Of a stretch of 10,352 bases of DNA, positions 1-5,147 are shown piece after piece. The notes beneath the pieces were generated by a model that saw nothing but the letters and a program-made list of their open reading frames with translations, was not told the DNA's origin and did not search any database. The stretch is taken from positions 1 through 10,352 of the forward strand of contig JAOZVK010000167.1 of assembly GCA_029938185.1 (NCBI GenBank), written 5' to 3'. The DNA comes from Bacteroidales bacterium. GTDB taxonomy: Bacteria; Bacteroidota; Bacteroidia; Bacteroidales; JAOZVK01. The position numbers were made by a program, and so were the translations under genes. Every line of letters begins with the position of its first letter. The stretch's first letter is position 1.

Positions 1-42
1 ATGATTTTTCAGGGCTAAAAACCCCCAATTATTAACACCCCA

Positions 43-56
43 GTCGAAGACCTTAG
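43..56 (-). repeat. Family A hairpin motif after gmk
   Basis: GTCGAAGACCTTAG lies directly against the gmk stop codon. It is the reverse complement of the hairpin core found at 650-660. The preceding bases (CACCCCA) differ from the full-length family A copies, so only the hairpin is shared. Confidence 0.6.
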
Positions 57-620
57 TTATTCATTTATAAATTTTGATACAATGTTTTCAGCTTCAATAA
101 AAGCCTTCTCCAAGTTTTTATTTATTATAATTACATCAAACGAACTGGCATACTCAATCTCCTCTTTTGCTTTGTTAATCCTTTTATCTATTGATTCTTT
201 ACTGTCGGTTGAGCGTAGTTCTAATCTTTTTTTAAGTTCAGCAATCGAAGGAGGCATAATGAAAATAGATAATGCTTTTTCTTTATAGAATTTTTTTATA
301 TTTAAACCACCCTTAACATCAACATCAAAAATTACATTATTACCTTTTTCCCATATTCTTTCTAACTCACTTTTTAGTGTACCATAGTAATTGTTTTCAT
401 ATACTTCTTCCCATTCTATAAATTCGTTGTTATCAATTTTCTTTTTAAAATTGTTAAGTCCTAAAAAATAATAATCTTTTCCATCAACTTCATTTCCCCT
501 TATGGCTCTACTACAAGCTGATATTGAAAATTCAAGTTTAAGTTTTTTTTTAAGTAAATGTTTAACAATTGTTGTTTTACCTGCACCCGACGGTGCTGAA
601 AATATCAGTAATTTGCCCAT
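57..620 (-). CDS. gmk: Guanylate kinase
   Basis: This cytoplasmic enzyme phosphorylates GMP (or dGMP) with ATP to give GDP, a required step of purine nucleotide synthesis. The 187-aa product has the usual length. It begins with the P-loop SAPSGAGKTT (residues 8-17). The GMP-binding region follows at about 32-53, with S34, R38, R41, E44 and Y50 at the expected places, although the usual TTR is CSR here. Next come the EWEEVYENNYYGT segment (about 69-81) and the IFDVDVKGG strand that precedes the lid. The ATG at 620 lies just before the P-loop strand, so the start is secure. No yicC or nadD neighbour, often found beside gmk in this phylum, is visible, though the left side is cut by the window. 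The GTCGAAGACC-type hairpin sequence occurs immediately after the stop and again 30 nt upstream of the start. Confidence 0.97.
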   Translation of the reverse strand: MGKLLIFSAPSGAGKTTIVKHLLKKKLKLEFSISACSRAIRGNEVDGKDYYFLGLNNFKKKIDNNEFIEWEEVYENNYYGTLKSELERIWEKGNNVIFDVDVKGGLNIKKFYKEKALSIFIMPPSIAELKKRLELRSTDSKESIDKRINKAKEEIEYASSFDVIIINKNLEKAFIEAENIVSKFINE

Positions 621-649
621 TTTATTTAATCTTTACTATTTATTATTAA

Positions 650-660
650 GGTCTTCGACC
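650..660 (+). repeat. Family A hairpin, left copy (direct repeat flanking B1)
   Basis: GGTCTTCGACC here is identical and in the same orientation to 797-807. Together they bracket element B1, as a target duplication would. The hairpin pairs GGTC with GACC around TTC. It lies 29 nt upstream of the gmk ATG. Confidence 0.8.
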
Positions 661-796
661 ACACTATATGACAAAAATTATAACTGTAGTAAAATGAATA
701 TTTTTGACAGGATTTACATGATTAACATGATAAAAAAACATGTAAATCCTGTTAATCCTGTCCAAATTATGTCAAATAAAAAATGTCATGTAGAGT
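661..796 (+). mobile_element. Family B palindromic MITE-like element B1
   Basis: This is a 136-bp non-coding palindrome. The ends ACACTATATGACA (661-673) and TGTCATGTAGAGT (784-796) are inverted repeats matching at 11 of 13 positions. The core at 706-762 is an imperfect hairpin of GACAGGATTTACATG-type arms. It is flanked by identical 11-bp direct repeats, GGTCTTCGACC. These are marks of a miniature inverted-repeat element inserted into a family A hairpin. Similar palindromes recur at 3338-3435 and 6871-7016. Confidence 0.65.
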
Positions 797-899
797 GGTC
801 TTCGACCTATTTAATGTGGCTTACGCATTAGTACAAAAACAATTTAATCTGAAAGTTATGAATAAGTAAATGTCAAAAAACTTTTGTAACAGTACTTAG
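797..899 (+). repeat. Family A element, copy A1
   Basis: This 103-bp element starts with the GGTCTTCGACC hairpin, continues with TATTTAATGTGGCTTACGCA and ends with CTTTTGTAACAGTACTTAG. It aligns without gaps to 3437-3539 at roughly nine positions in ten. Read on the minus strand, it points toward the gmk start. It fills the spacer between the 262-aa gene and gmk. Confidence 0.8.
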
Positions 900-912
900 C
901 CAAATTTTTCAC

Positions 913-1701
913 TCAAAAATCCAAGCCAATTACATTAAAAACTGTATTTTTATTTTTATTATATATTTTTGAAAAATCAAAATCCCACCTCCATTTTTGT
1001 TCTTTTATAACTTTTCTTGGTAATTTTATAAAAACAAGATTCTTTTTTTCAATAATTTTTTTGCTATCGTCTATTAATAATTCTTCATAATCTGTGATTA
1101 AACAAGACTTACCAACTGGCAGGTCATTTACATGTTTTTGTTGAATAGTTTTTTTAAAATTTAAAATTTCGGTATTACTAAACATATTAAGTTTCGAAAT
1201 ATAATCACAGATCAAAATGTCCAATTGATTTAAAATATTTAGTGAAACAATAAACGAAGCATTTGAAATATCTTTTAAGCCAAATTTATTATTATTAAAT
1301 AAAATATCATCTAATTTTTTTTTACTTTTTTTACTTTTAATTTCTTTTACAAAATCATACACTTCATATGCTATATTGCTTATATCAGTTGAAACAATTT
1401 CAACATTTTTCAGTTTATTAACTTTATTTACAATTTGAGGAGGGTGCACAATATCAACCAAAGTAAGTTTTTGGAATATTTTGCTTAATTCAATAAGCGG
1501 AACATCTAATAGCCAACCACTACCAAGTATAATTGCATGTTCTTTACTTTTGTTTTCTGCACTATCCAATAAAAATTTTTTTGTTTTATTTAGATGCTCG
1601 TCCCAGTTATCTTTTTCTCTTATATATCTGTTAATTATTCCATTTTGGTCGATTTTGAAACCCATTTTTTTGACTATATTCGTACTTTTTTTAAAAAACA
1701 T
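913..1701 (-). CDS. Unrecognised Rossmann-fold protein, SAM-methyltransferase-like
   Basis: I do not recognise the specific family. Read from the ATG at 1701 the protein has 262 aa. Residues 56-69 (AIILGSGWLLDVPL) resemble methyltransferase motif I, a glycine-rich loop after a beta strand. LTLVDIVHP (79-87) looks like the strand with the acidic residue that binds the ribose. VEIVSTDIS (100-108) and ASFIVSLNILNQLD (148-161) fit the following strands. Residues about 122-131 are lysine-rich, and the C-terminus has a WRWDFDF segment. No signal peptide or membrane segment is seen. The frame can be extended to a TTG at 1740, but those 13 codons lie inside a dispersed repeat (family C), so the ATG is preferred. 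It is on the same strand as gmk, 292 nt upstream, with repeats between. Substrate unknown; activity as a methyltransferase is inference. Confidence 0.72.
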   Translation of the reverse strand: MFFKKSTNIVKKMGFKIDQNGIINRYIREKDNWDEHLNKTKKFLLDSAENKSKEHAIILGSGWLLDVPLIELSKIFQKLTLVDIVHPPQIVNKVNKLKNVEIVSTDISNIAYEVYDFVKEIKSKKSKKKLDDILFNNNKFGLKDISNASFIVSLNILNQLDILICDYISKLNMFSNTEILNFKKTIQQKHVNDLPVGKSCLITDYEELLIDDSKKIIEKKNLVFIKLPRKVIKEQKWRWDFDFSKIYNKNKNTVFNVIGLDF

Positions 1702-1721
1702 ATAATTTAAATTATTTTTAT

Positions 1722-1808
1722 TATACTTTAAATGGTACAATTATTCAATGATACAATGGTATATGATTAACAGCTAATAACAGTTTATTAATGTCAAAAC
1801 TATAACTA
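1722..1808 (-). repeat. Family C element, copy C3
   Basis: On the minus strand it runs TTATAGTTTTGACATTA...CTGTTA..., then CATTGTATCATTGAATAATT and CATTTAAAGTATA. It matches 4965-5054 and 10212-10289 closely. It ends 20 nt before the ATG (1701) of the 262-aa gene. The TTG at 1740 that could extend that gene is inside this repeat. Confidence 0.75.
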
Positions 1809-2170
1809 TTTTGAGTATATTATTGTGAAATTAATATTAGGCAATTCACAATAAATAATTAGCCAATTTGCACGCAGGTATTTTAAGCTTTAACAATTCA
1901 AAAAATATGATAATATCGGGAATATTTGAGTATTTTTTGAAGCCGTTAAAGGTTAAAAGAACAAGCGCAAATGGTTAATTATTATTTGTGATTTGCCTTA
2001 TGTGTTTATAAGCTACAAGCAAACTTTTATCTATTCACTTTTAACTGTTCACTTATAGGTCAATTTTATTGCTATGCACTTATTGCAATAATAAGCATTT
2101 TTTTATTTAAATTATAATTATTAGTATAAAATTCGTATTATTGTGATTGGAGAATAAAAAAATTTACAAT
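1809..2170. other. AT-rich spacer upstream of parA
   Basis: No gene was found here. The only structure I see near the gene is an inverted repeat, CTTATT (2079-2084) / AATAAG (2090-2095), about 75 nt before the parA ATG, which might be an operator. No clear copies of families A or B are present. A Bacteroidota-type promoter (TTTG / TAnnTTTG) could not be placed with confidence. Confidence 0.4.
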
Positions 2171-2917
2171 ATGGGATATGTAATAGCATTCAGTAATCAC
2201 AAAGGAGGAGTTGGAAAAACAACATCGGTAGTAAATGTAGGTGCAGCGTTGAGCAATAAGCAAAAAAAAGTACTACTAATTGATATGGATCCTCAAGCAA
2301 ACTTAACCCAAAGTCTTGGTATTAATAAGCCAGAATATACTATTTATGAAGCTCTAAAAGGAGAAGAAGAATTATTTCCAATTGAAATAACTGAAACAAT
2401 GTATTTAGTAGCTTCAACATTAGACCTTTCGGGAGCCGAAATTGAGCTAAGTTCCGAAGCCGGACGAGAATATATATTAGATGAATTAATAGAACCTCAC
2501 AGAGAAAAATATGACTACATTTTAATAGATTGTCCTCCTTCGCTTGGACTTTTAACCATAAATGCTTTGACCACTGCCGATGAATTATATATTCCATTAC
2601 AACCACATTATTTGGCAATTAAAGGTTTAACAAAAATTATTGAGGTTAAAAACAAAATAAAAAAACGTTTGAACAAAAAACTTGAGATAACAGGTGTAAT
2701 TGTTACTCAGTTCGACAGACGTAAAATATTGCATAGAGATGTCAATGAAACCATAAATACATATTTTCAGGAAAAAGTTTTTGAAACAAAAATACGGGAT
2801 AATATAGCTCTTGCCGAAGCACCAAGTGCAGGTTTTGATATATTTAGATATGCGCCAAAATGCAATGGTGCAATGGATTATATGAAATTGGCTGGTGAAA
2901 TTATTGAAAGACACTAA
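2171..2917 (+). CDS. parA: ParA-family partition/positioning ATPase
   Basis: This is a deviant-Walker ParA ATPase of 248 aa, the normal size for a small ParA without an N-terminal DNA-binding domain. From the chosen ATG, the Walker A motif KGGVGKTT (11-18) has the signature lysine K11 and catalytic K16. IDMDPQAN (37-44) is the A' motif, and YILIDCPPSLG (116-126) is Walker B. Such proteins dimerise with ATP, bind DNA non-specifically and move a cargo (plasmid, chromosome origin or protein complex) when a partner stimulates hydrolysis. A TTG at 2147 would add eight residues, but ATG 2171 puts VIAF directly at the first strand, as in relatives. The SNHKGGVGKTT/DMDPQANLTQSLG form is closer to mobile-element or orphan ParAs than to chromosomal Soj as I remember them (not checked). 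The next gene encodes a small putative partner 120 nt downstream. Confidence 0.93.
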   Translation: MGYVIAFSNHKGGVGKTTSVVNVGAALSNKQKKVLLIDMDPQANLTQSLGINKPEYTIYEALKGEEELFPIEITETMYLVASTLDLSGAEIELSSEAGREYILDELIEPHREKYDYILIDCPPSLGLLTINALTTADELYIPLQPHYLAIKGLTKIIEVKNKIKKRLNKKLEITGVIVTQFDRRKILHRDVNETINTYFQEKVFETKIRDNIALAEAPSAGFDIFRYAPKCNGAMDYMKLAGEIIERH

Positions 2918-2983
2918 CTATAAAACACTGAGTAGTTTAATAAAAGTGAAATTATTTAATTCAGTCTTCATTCCACAGTTGAC

Positions 2984-3009
2984 AGTCTTTATAGCTGTAG
3001 ACAAAGACT
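2984..3009 (+). promoter_or_regulatory. Inverted repeat between parA and its small neighbour
   Basis: AGTCTTT (2984-2990) and AAAGACT (3003-3009) form a perfect 7-bp inverted repeat with a 12-nt spacer, 28 nt before the ATG of the 89-aa gene. It could be an operator, an RNA hairpin that sets the parA/partner ratio, or chance. No T-run follows, so it is not a typical terminator. Confidence 0.3.
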
Positions 3010-3037
3010 ACTTATTTAATTTTTAATATATAAAGTA

Positions 3038-3307
3038 ATGGCAAAAAAAAGTTTTAAAAAAGGCTTAGGTAGCCTTATACAGGATTCGAGGATTGAAGAT
3101 ACAATAAATGATAATGTTGAAAGCAATATTGATAAAGAGGAAGTAGATAAAAAAATTAGTTGGCTAAAAATACAACTTGAAAAAAAAGACAAAGAATTGA
3201 AACTTTGGAGAACTGGAAAATTAACAATTGATTTATTTGAAAGTTCATTAAAGGAAAGTAATTTGGAATATATAAAAAAAACTAACAGTTTTAAGAAAAT
3301 AAAATAA
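3038..3307 (+). CDS. Small putative ParA partner (ParB-like N-terminal peptide + coiled coil)
   Basis: The product has 89 aa, is highly charged, and has no membrane segment. Its N-terminus MAKKSFKKGLGSLIQ carries a basic stretch followed by KGLGSLI (8-14), like the LGxGLxxL peptide at the start of ParB proteins that stimulates ParA ATPase. The usual ParB parts (CTPase/nuclease-like fold, helix-turn-helix) are absent. Residues about 34-60 (DKEEVDKKISWLK...KELKLW) look like a short coiled coil suited to dimerisation. The gene follows parA in the same direction with a 120-nt gap that holds an inverted repeat. By analogy with known small ParA partners such as McdB-type adaptors, it may link ParA to a non-DNA cargo or be a minimal partition protein. 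The role is inferred from position and the short motif; I know of no named family for it. Confidence 0.72.
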   Translation: MAKKSFKKGLGSLIQDSRIEDTINDNVESNIDKEEVDKKISWLKIQLEKKDKELKLWRTGKLTIDLFESSLKESNLEYIKKTNSFKKIK

Positions 3308-3337
3308 TTTCATTTGCAAAATTAGAAATGTTTAAGA

Positions 3338-3435
3338 TTTACAGGATTTACATGTTTAAAATATCCTGTTAATCATGTAAATCCTGTCAAATTATTCCAT
3401 TTATAAACTTAATCAATTTATGTCTTAATACACTA
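3338..3435 (+). repeat. Family B element, copy B2 (left arm decayed)
   Basis: The core 3338-3387 is an imperfect palindrome of ACAGGATTTACATG and CATGTAAATCCTGT arms. The right flank through AATTTATGTCTTAATACACTA (3415-3435) matches copy B3 (to 7013) very closely. The corresponding left flank (3308-3337) is poorly conserved. A family A element begins directly after it. Confidence 0.7.
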
Positions 3436-3436
3436 A

Positions 3437-3539
3437 GGTCTTCGACCTATTTATAGTTGTTTACGCATTAGTACAAAGATAATTTAATCAGGAAGTTATG
3501 AATAAGTAAATATTGAAAAACTTTTGTAACAGTACTTAC
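3437..3539 (+). repeat. Family A element, copy A2
   Basis: It has the same 103-bp length and gapless alignment as A1, including GGTCTTCGACCTATTTA, TTTACGCATTAGTACAAA, AGTTATGAATAAGTAAAT and CTTTTGTAACAGTACTTA. On the minus strand it contains TATCTTTG (3481-3474), a fit to the Bacteroidota -7 box TAnnTTTG. No -33 TTTG at the right spacing is present, and no gene starts downstream on that strand. Confidence 0.8.
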
Positions 3540-3649
3540 TTAATTTGGTAGATTCCAAACTTATTATTTTCTAAGTCCTTAATAAGTAGGTTATCATATA
3601 AAATCGACACTTTGTAAAGTTATAACTTATTGTAATTCTGGTGTAAACA

Positions 3650-3700
3650 AAATTATCAATTGTTTATTATCAATTGTCAATTACTTAAGTCGAAGACCTT
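3650..3700 (+). repeat. ATTATCAATTGT micro-repeats and family A hairpin before paralogue 1
   Basis: TTATCAATTGT occurs twice and CAATT once more within 3650-3686. GTCGAAGACCTT follows at 3689-3700, the family A hairpin in reverse orientation. It points toward the gene starting at 3751, without the rest of element A. Confidence 0.65.
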
Positions 3701-3750
3701 GGTTTACTAAACTCAAATATGAATTTTGTACAAATAAATAAAAAATAGTC

Positions 3751-4110
3751 ATGAAGACAGAAATAAATTATAAAACAGAAATAGCAAACGAAATACTAAG
3801 AATTATAAATGAGGTGCAAAACAAAGAGGCTGCAAGTAAATTTTGGGAAGTTCTTAATAAAATAAAAGCTAAATCGTGTATAGTAAAAAGTGGTATGTGT
3901 TCTGGTGATAATATTGATTTTCTTTTGGCTTTTGAAAAAGGTGGAAAAAATAAACCTTTTGATTTATTTATCGAAAATATTGAAGATGTTGCAATGCGGT
4001 TTGGTTTTATTTTTGGATTGAAGCCTGAAATTTTCCACTTCAATACTAAATATTATATTGAAGTTGAAACGTATAGTTTTGTACCTTTTAAACTTTTAAA
4101 AAATGCCTAA
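3751..4110 (+). CDS. Uncharacterised 119-aa protein, paralogue 1
   Basis: I do not recognise this family. It is a soluble-looking 119-aa protein without signal peptide or membrane segment. It has an N-terminal helical half (KTEIANEILRIINEV..., about 8-39), then a likely beta-containing half with VKSG(x)CSG (45-52), FEKG (61-64), PFDLFIENI (69-77) and GFIFGLKPEIFHF (85-97). It aligns without gaps to the next gene product over all 119 residues, with 61 identities by my count. The C-terminal 20 residues diverge most. The best conserved block, PFDLFIENI...D.A...GFI.GL.P.IFHF, is probably the core. A family A hairpin lies 51 nt before its ATG. Its stop codon overlaps a short relic reading frame by 8 nt, mirroring the overlap of paralogue 2 with the HNH gene. 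Confidence 0.8.
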   Translation: MKTEINYKTEIANEILRIINEVQNKEAASKFWEVLNKIKAKSCIVKSGMCSGDNIDFLLAFEKGGKNKPFDLFIENIEDVAMRFGFIFGLKPEIFHFNTKYYIEVETYSFVPFKLLKNA

Positions 4111-4153
4111 AGAAAGAAAAATTTATTCACGATACAATACCGTATTTCAATAG
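4103..4153 (+). pseudogene. Relic of an HNH-type gene start after paralogue 1
   Basis: An ATG at 4103 overlaps the stop of paralogue 1 by 8 nt, exactly as the HNH gene start at 4526 overlaps the stop of paralogue 2. The frame reads MPKERKIYSRYNTVFQ and stops at 4151-4153. The HNH protein starts MGKEKVQC, so only the first few codons resemble it. The simplest reading is that the unit (119-aa gene + HNH gene) was duplicated and the first HNH copy was deleted to a stub. The match is short, so this rests mainly on the identical overlap geometry. Confidence 0.4.
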
Positions 4154-4173
4154 ACATAATATAAAGAAAGGAC

Positions 4174-4533
4174 ATGAAAACAGATGAGCATTATAAAAAA
4201 GAAATAGCCGTAGAAATACGCCGAATTATGAAAATTGAAGGCAACGAAAAAGCTGCTACTGAATTTCGTGAAACTCTCGGTAAGATAAAACCGAAAACAT
4301 GCAGAGTAAAAATAGGTTGGAAATCAGGTCACGGAATTAGTTTTACATTAGGTTTTGAAAAAGGCGACGATAAAAATCCTTTTGATTTATTTATCGAAAA
4401 CATTAAAGACAGTGCTGAAATTCACGGTTTTATATGTGGTTTATATCCCGATATATTTCATTTCGACCCAATACGAACTGTTAATGATGAAAAAATTATG
4501 ATAGTTAATTTTAAACTAAAACGGCATGGGTAA
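4174..4533 (+). CDS. Uncharacterised 119-aa protein, paralogue 2
   Basis: This is the second copy of the tandem pair, also exactly 119 aa and alignable without gaps to the upstream copy (about half identical), so the duplication is old. Shared blocks are YK.EIA.EI.RI at the N-terminus, SG..I.F.L.FEKG (51-64), PFDLFIENI (69-77), D79, A81, GFI.GL (85-90) and IFHF (94-97). There is no signal peptide or membrane segment. The start is the ATG 63 nt after paralogue 1. Its last codons overlap the start of the HNH-like gene by 8 nt, which points to translational coupling and a functional link with that protein. No enzymatic motif is apparent. A regulator, adaptor or immunity-type role is possible, but none is shown by the sequence. 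Confidence 0.82.
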   Translation: MKTDEHYKKEIAVEIRRIMKIEGNEKAATEFRETLGKIKPKTCRVKIGWKSGHGISFTLGFEKGDDKNPFDLFIENIKDSAEIHGFICGLYPDIFHFDPIRTVNDEKIMIVNFKLKRHG

Positions 4534-4798
4534 AGAAAAGGTACAATGCGAAAAATGTAAAAAAGATTTCTTTTGTGACAAACATCACATTCTCCCCAAA
4601 GGCATATTCGGTGAAGGAGAAACAGAATATCTGTGTAAAAATTGTCACGATGAATACCATAGATACTTAGGTCATAAATATTTGCAAAAAAAGAATAAAC
4701 AAACAATGGTATTTTACTTTGAGAAATACTATAGATGGCTTGCAGGACTTTGCATTATTCTTGGGATATTTATAGCAACAATAACTATTTTCACTTAG
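4526..4798 (+). CDS. Small HNH-like zinc protein with C-terminal membrane anchor
   Basis: The 90-aa product has a compact HNH/McrA-like zinc module: CEKC (8-11), DKHHILPK (18-25), then LCKNCHDEYH (36-45). C8, C11, C37 and C40 are the likely zinc ligands, and H20/H21, N39, H41 and H45 are candidate catalytic or ligand residues. A basic stretch follows (HKYLQKKNK, 50-58). Residues about 70-89 (WLAGLCIILGIFIATITIF) form one hydrophobic segment ending at the C-terminus, so the protein is probably tail-anchored with the HNH module in the cytoplasm. HNH domains usually cleave DNA; a membrane-tethered one this small is unusual. The start overlaps the end of the upstream 119-aa gene by 8 nt. Whether it is an active nuclease or only a zinc-binding membrane protein cannot be told from sequence. 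Confidence 0.8.
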   Translation: MGKEKVQCEKCKKDFFCDKHHILPKGIFGEGETEYLCKNCHDEYHRYLGHKYLQKKNKQTMVFYFEKYYRWLAGLCIILGIFIATITIFT

Positions 4799-4880
4799 AA
4801 TAAATGGCTTCCACGTAAGGTTTTACAGTCTTGTTTTTCAAGTAGTTTTAATCATAAAATTAAAGTAAAGATTAGCAAAA

Positions 4881-4937
4881 CTTTGCGAAACTTTGTGTCA
4901 AACTTTGTGTCAAACTTTGTGTAACTTTGCGGTTAAA
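4881..4937 (+). repeat. Tandem CTTTG-type repeat, five units
   Basis: The units are CTTTGCGAAA, CTTTGTGTCAAA twice exactly, CTTTGTGTAA and CTTTGCGGTTAAA. The middle units are perfect 12-bp repeats. It lies in the spacer between the HNH-like gene and the MFS gene. No reading frame or regulatory role is apparent. Confidence 0.8.
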
Positions 4938-4964
4938 AAGCGACTAACTTAAAACTGGTAACCG

Positions 4965-5054
4965 CTAAACGATTATAGTTTTAACATTAGCAAACTGTTA
5001 TCAATTATTAATCAAAGTATTGTATCATTGAATAATTGTATCATTTAAAGTATA
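4965..5054 (+). repeat. Family C element, copy C1
   Basis: It begins CTAAACGATTATAGTTTTAAC, contains TAACA/TGTTA arms and ends ATTGTATCATTGAATAATTG then CATTTAAAGTATA. It matches 10212 onward and the minus strand of 1722-1808. It is oriented toward the MFS gene, with a truncated family A element in between. Confidence 0.78.
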
Positions 5055-5081
5055 AATTACATATTATTAGAATATTAATAA

Positions 5082-5118
5082 AATGCGTAAGCAATATTAA
5101 ATAGGTCGAAGACCTTAC
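5082..5118 (-). repeat. Family A element, truncated copy A3
   Basis: AATGCGTAAGC, ATTAAAT and AGGTCGAAGACCTT correspond to the hairpin-proximal third of A1, reversed. The distal two thirds are replaced by family C sequence. The perfect inverted arms AGGTC/GACCT end 32 nt before the MFS ATG, in the same orientation relative to the gene as at gmk. Confidence 0.78.
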
Positions 5119-5147
5119 ATATCAAATATTAAAAAAACTATTTTCAT

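Noticed and set aside
57..620. Long plus-strand reading frames inside gmk and other genes
   Set aside because: They run antisense to well-conserved proteins, show no family motif, and arise from the AT-rich composition.
797..899. A sigma-70 type promoter (TTGACA at 876-871 on the minus strand) in element A1
   Set aside because: No acceptable -10 box at 17 nt, the TTGACA is not conserved in A2, and promoters of this phylum usually follow TTTG/TAnnTTTG.
2171..3307. The chromosomal parABS locus
   Set aside because: There is no ParB with its core domain and helix-turn-helix, and I found no parS-like 16-bp GTTTCACGTGAAAC palindrome in the window.
3751..4798. A classical toxin-antitoxin operon
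   Set aside because: No known toxin or antitoxin fold or DNA-binding antitoxin motif is visible; only overlap and size fit.
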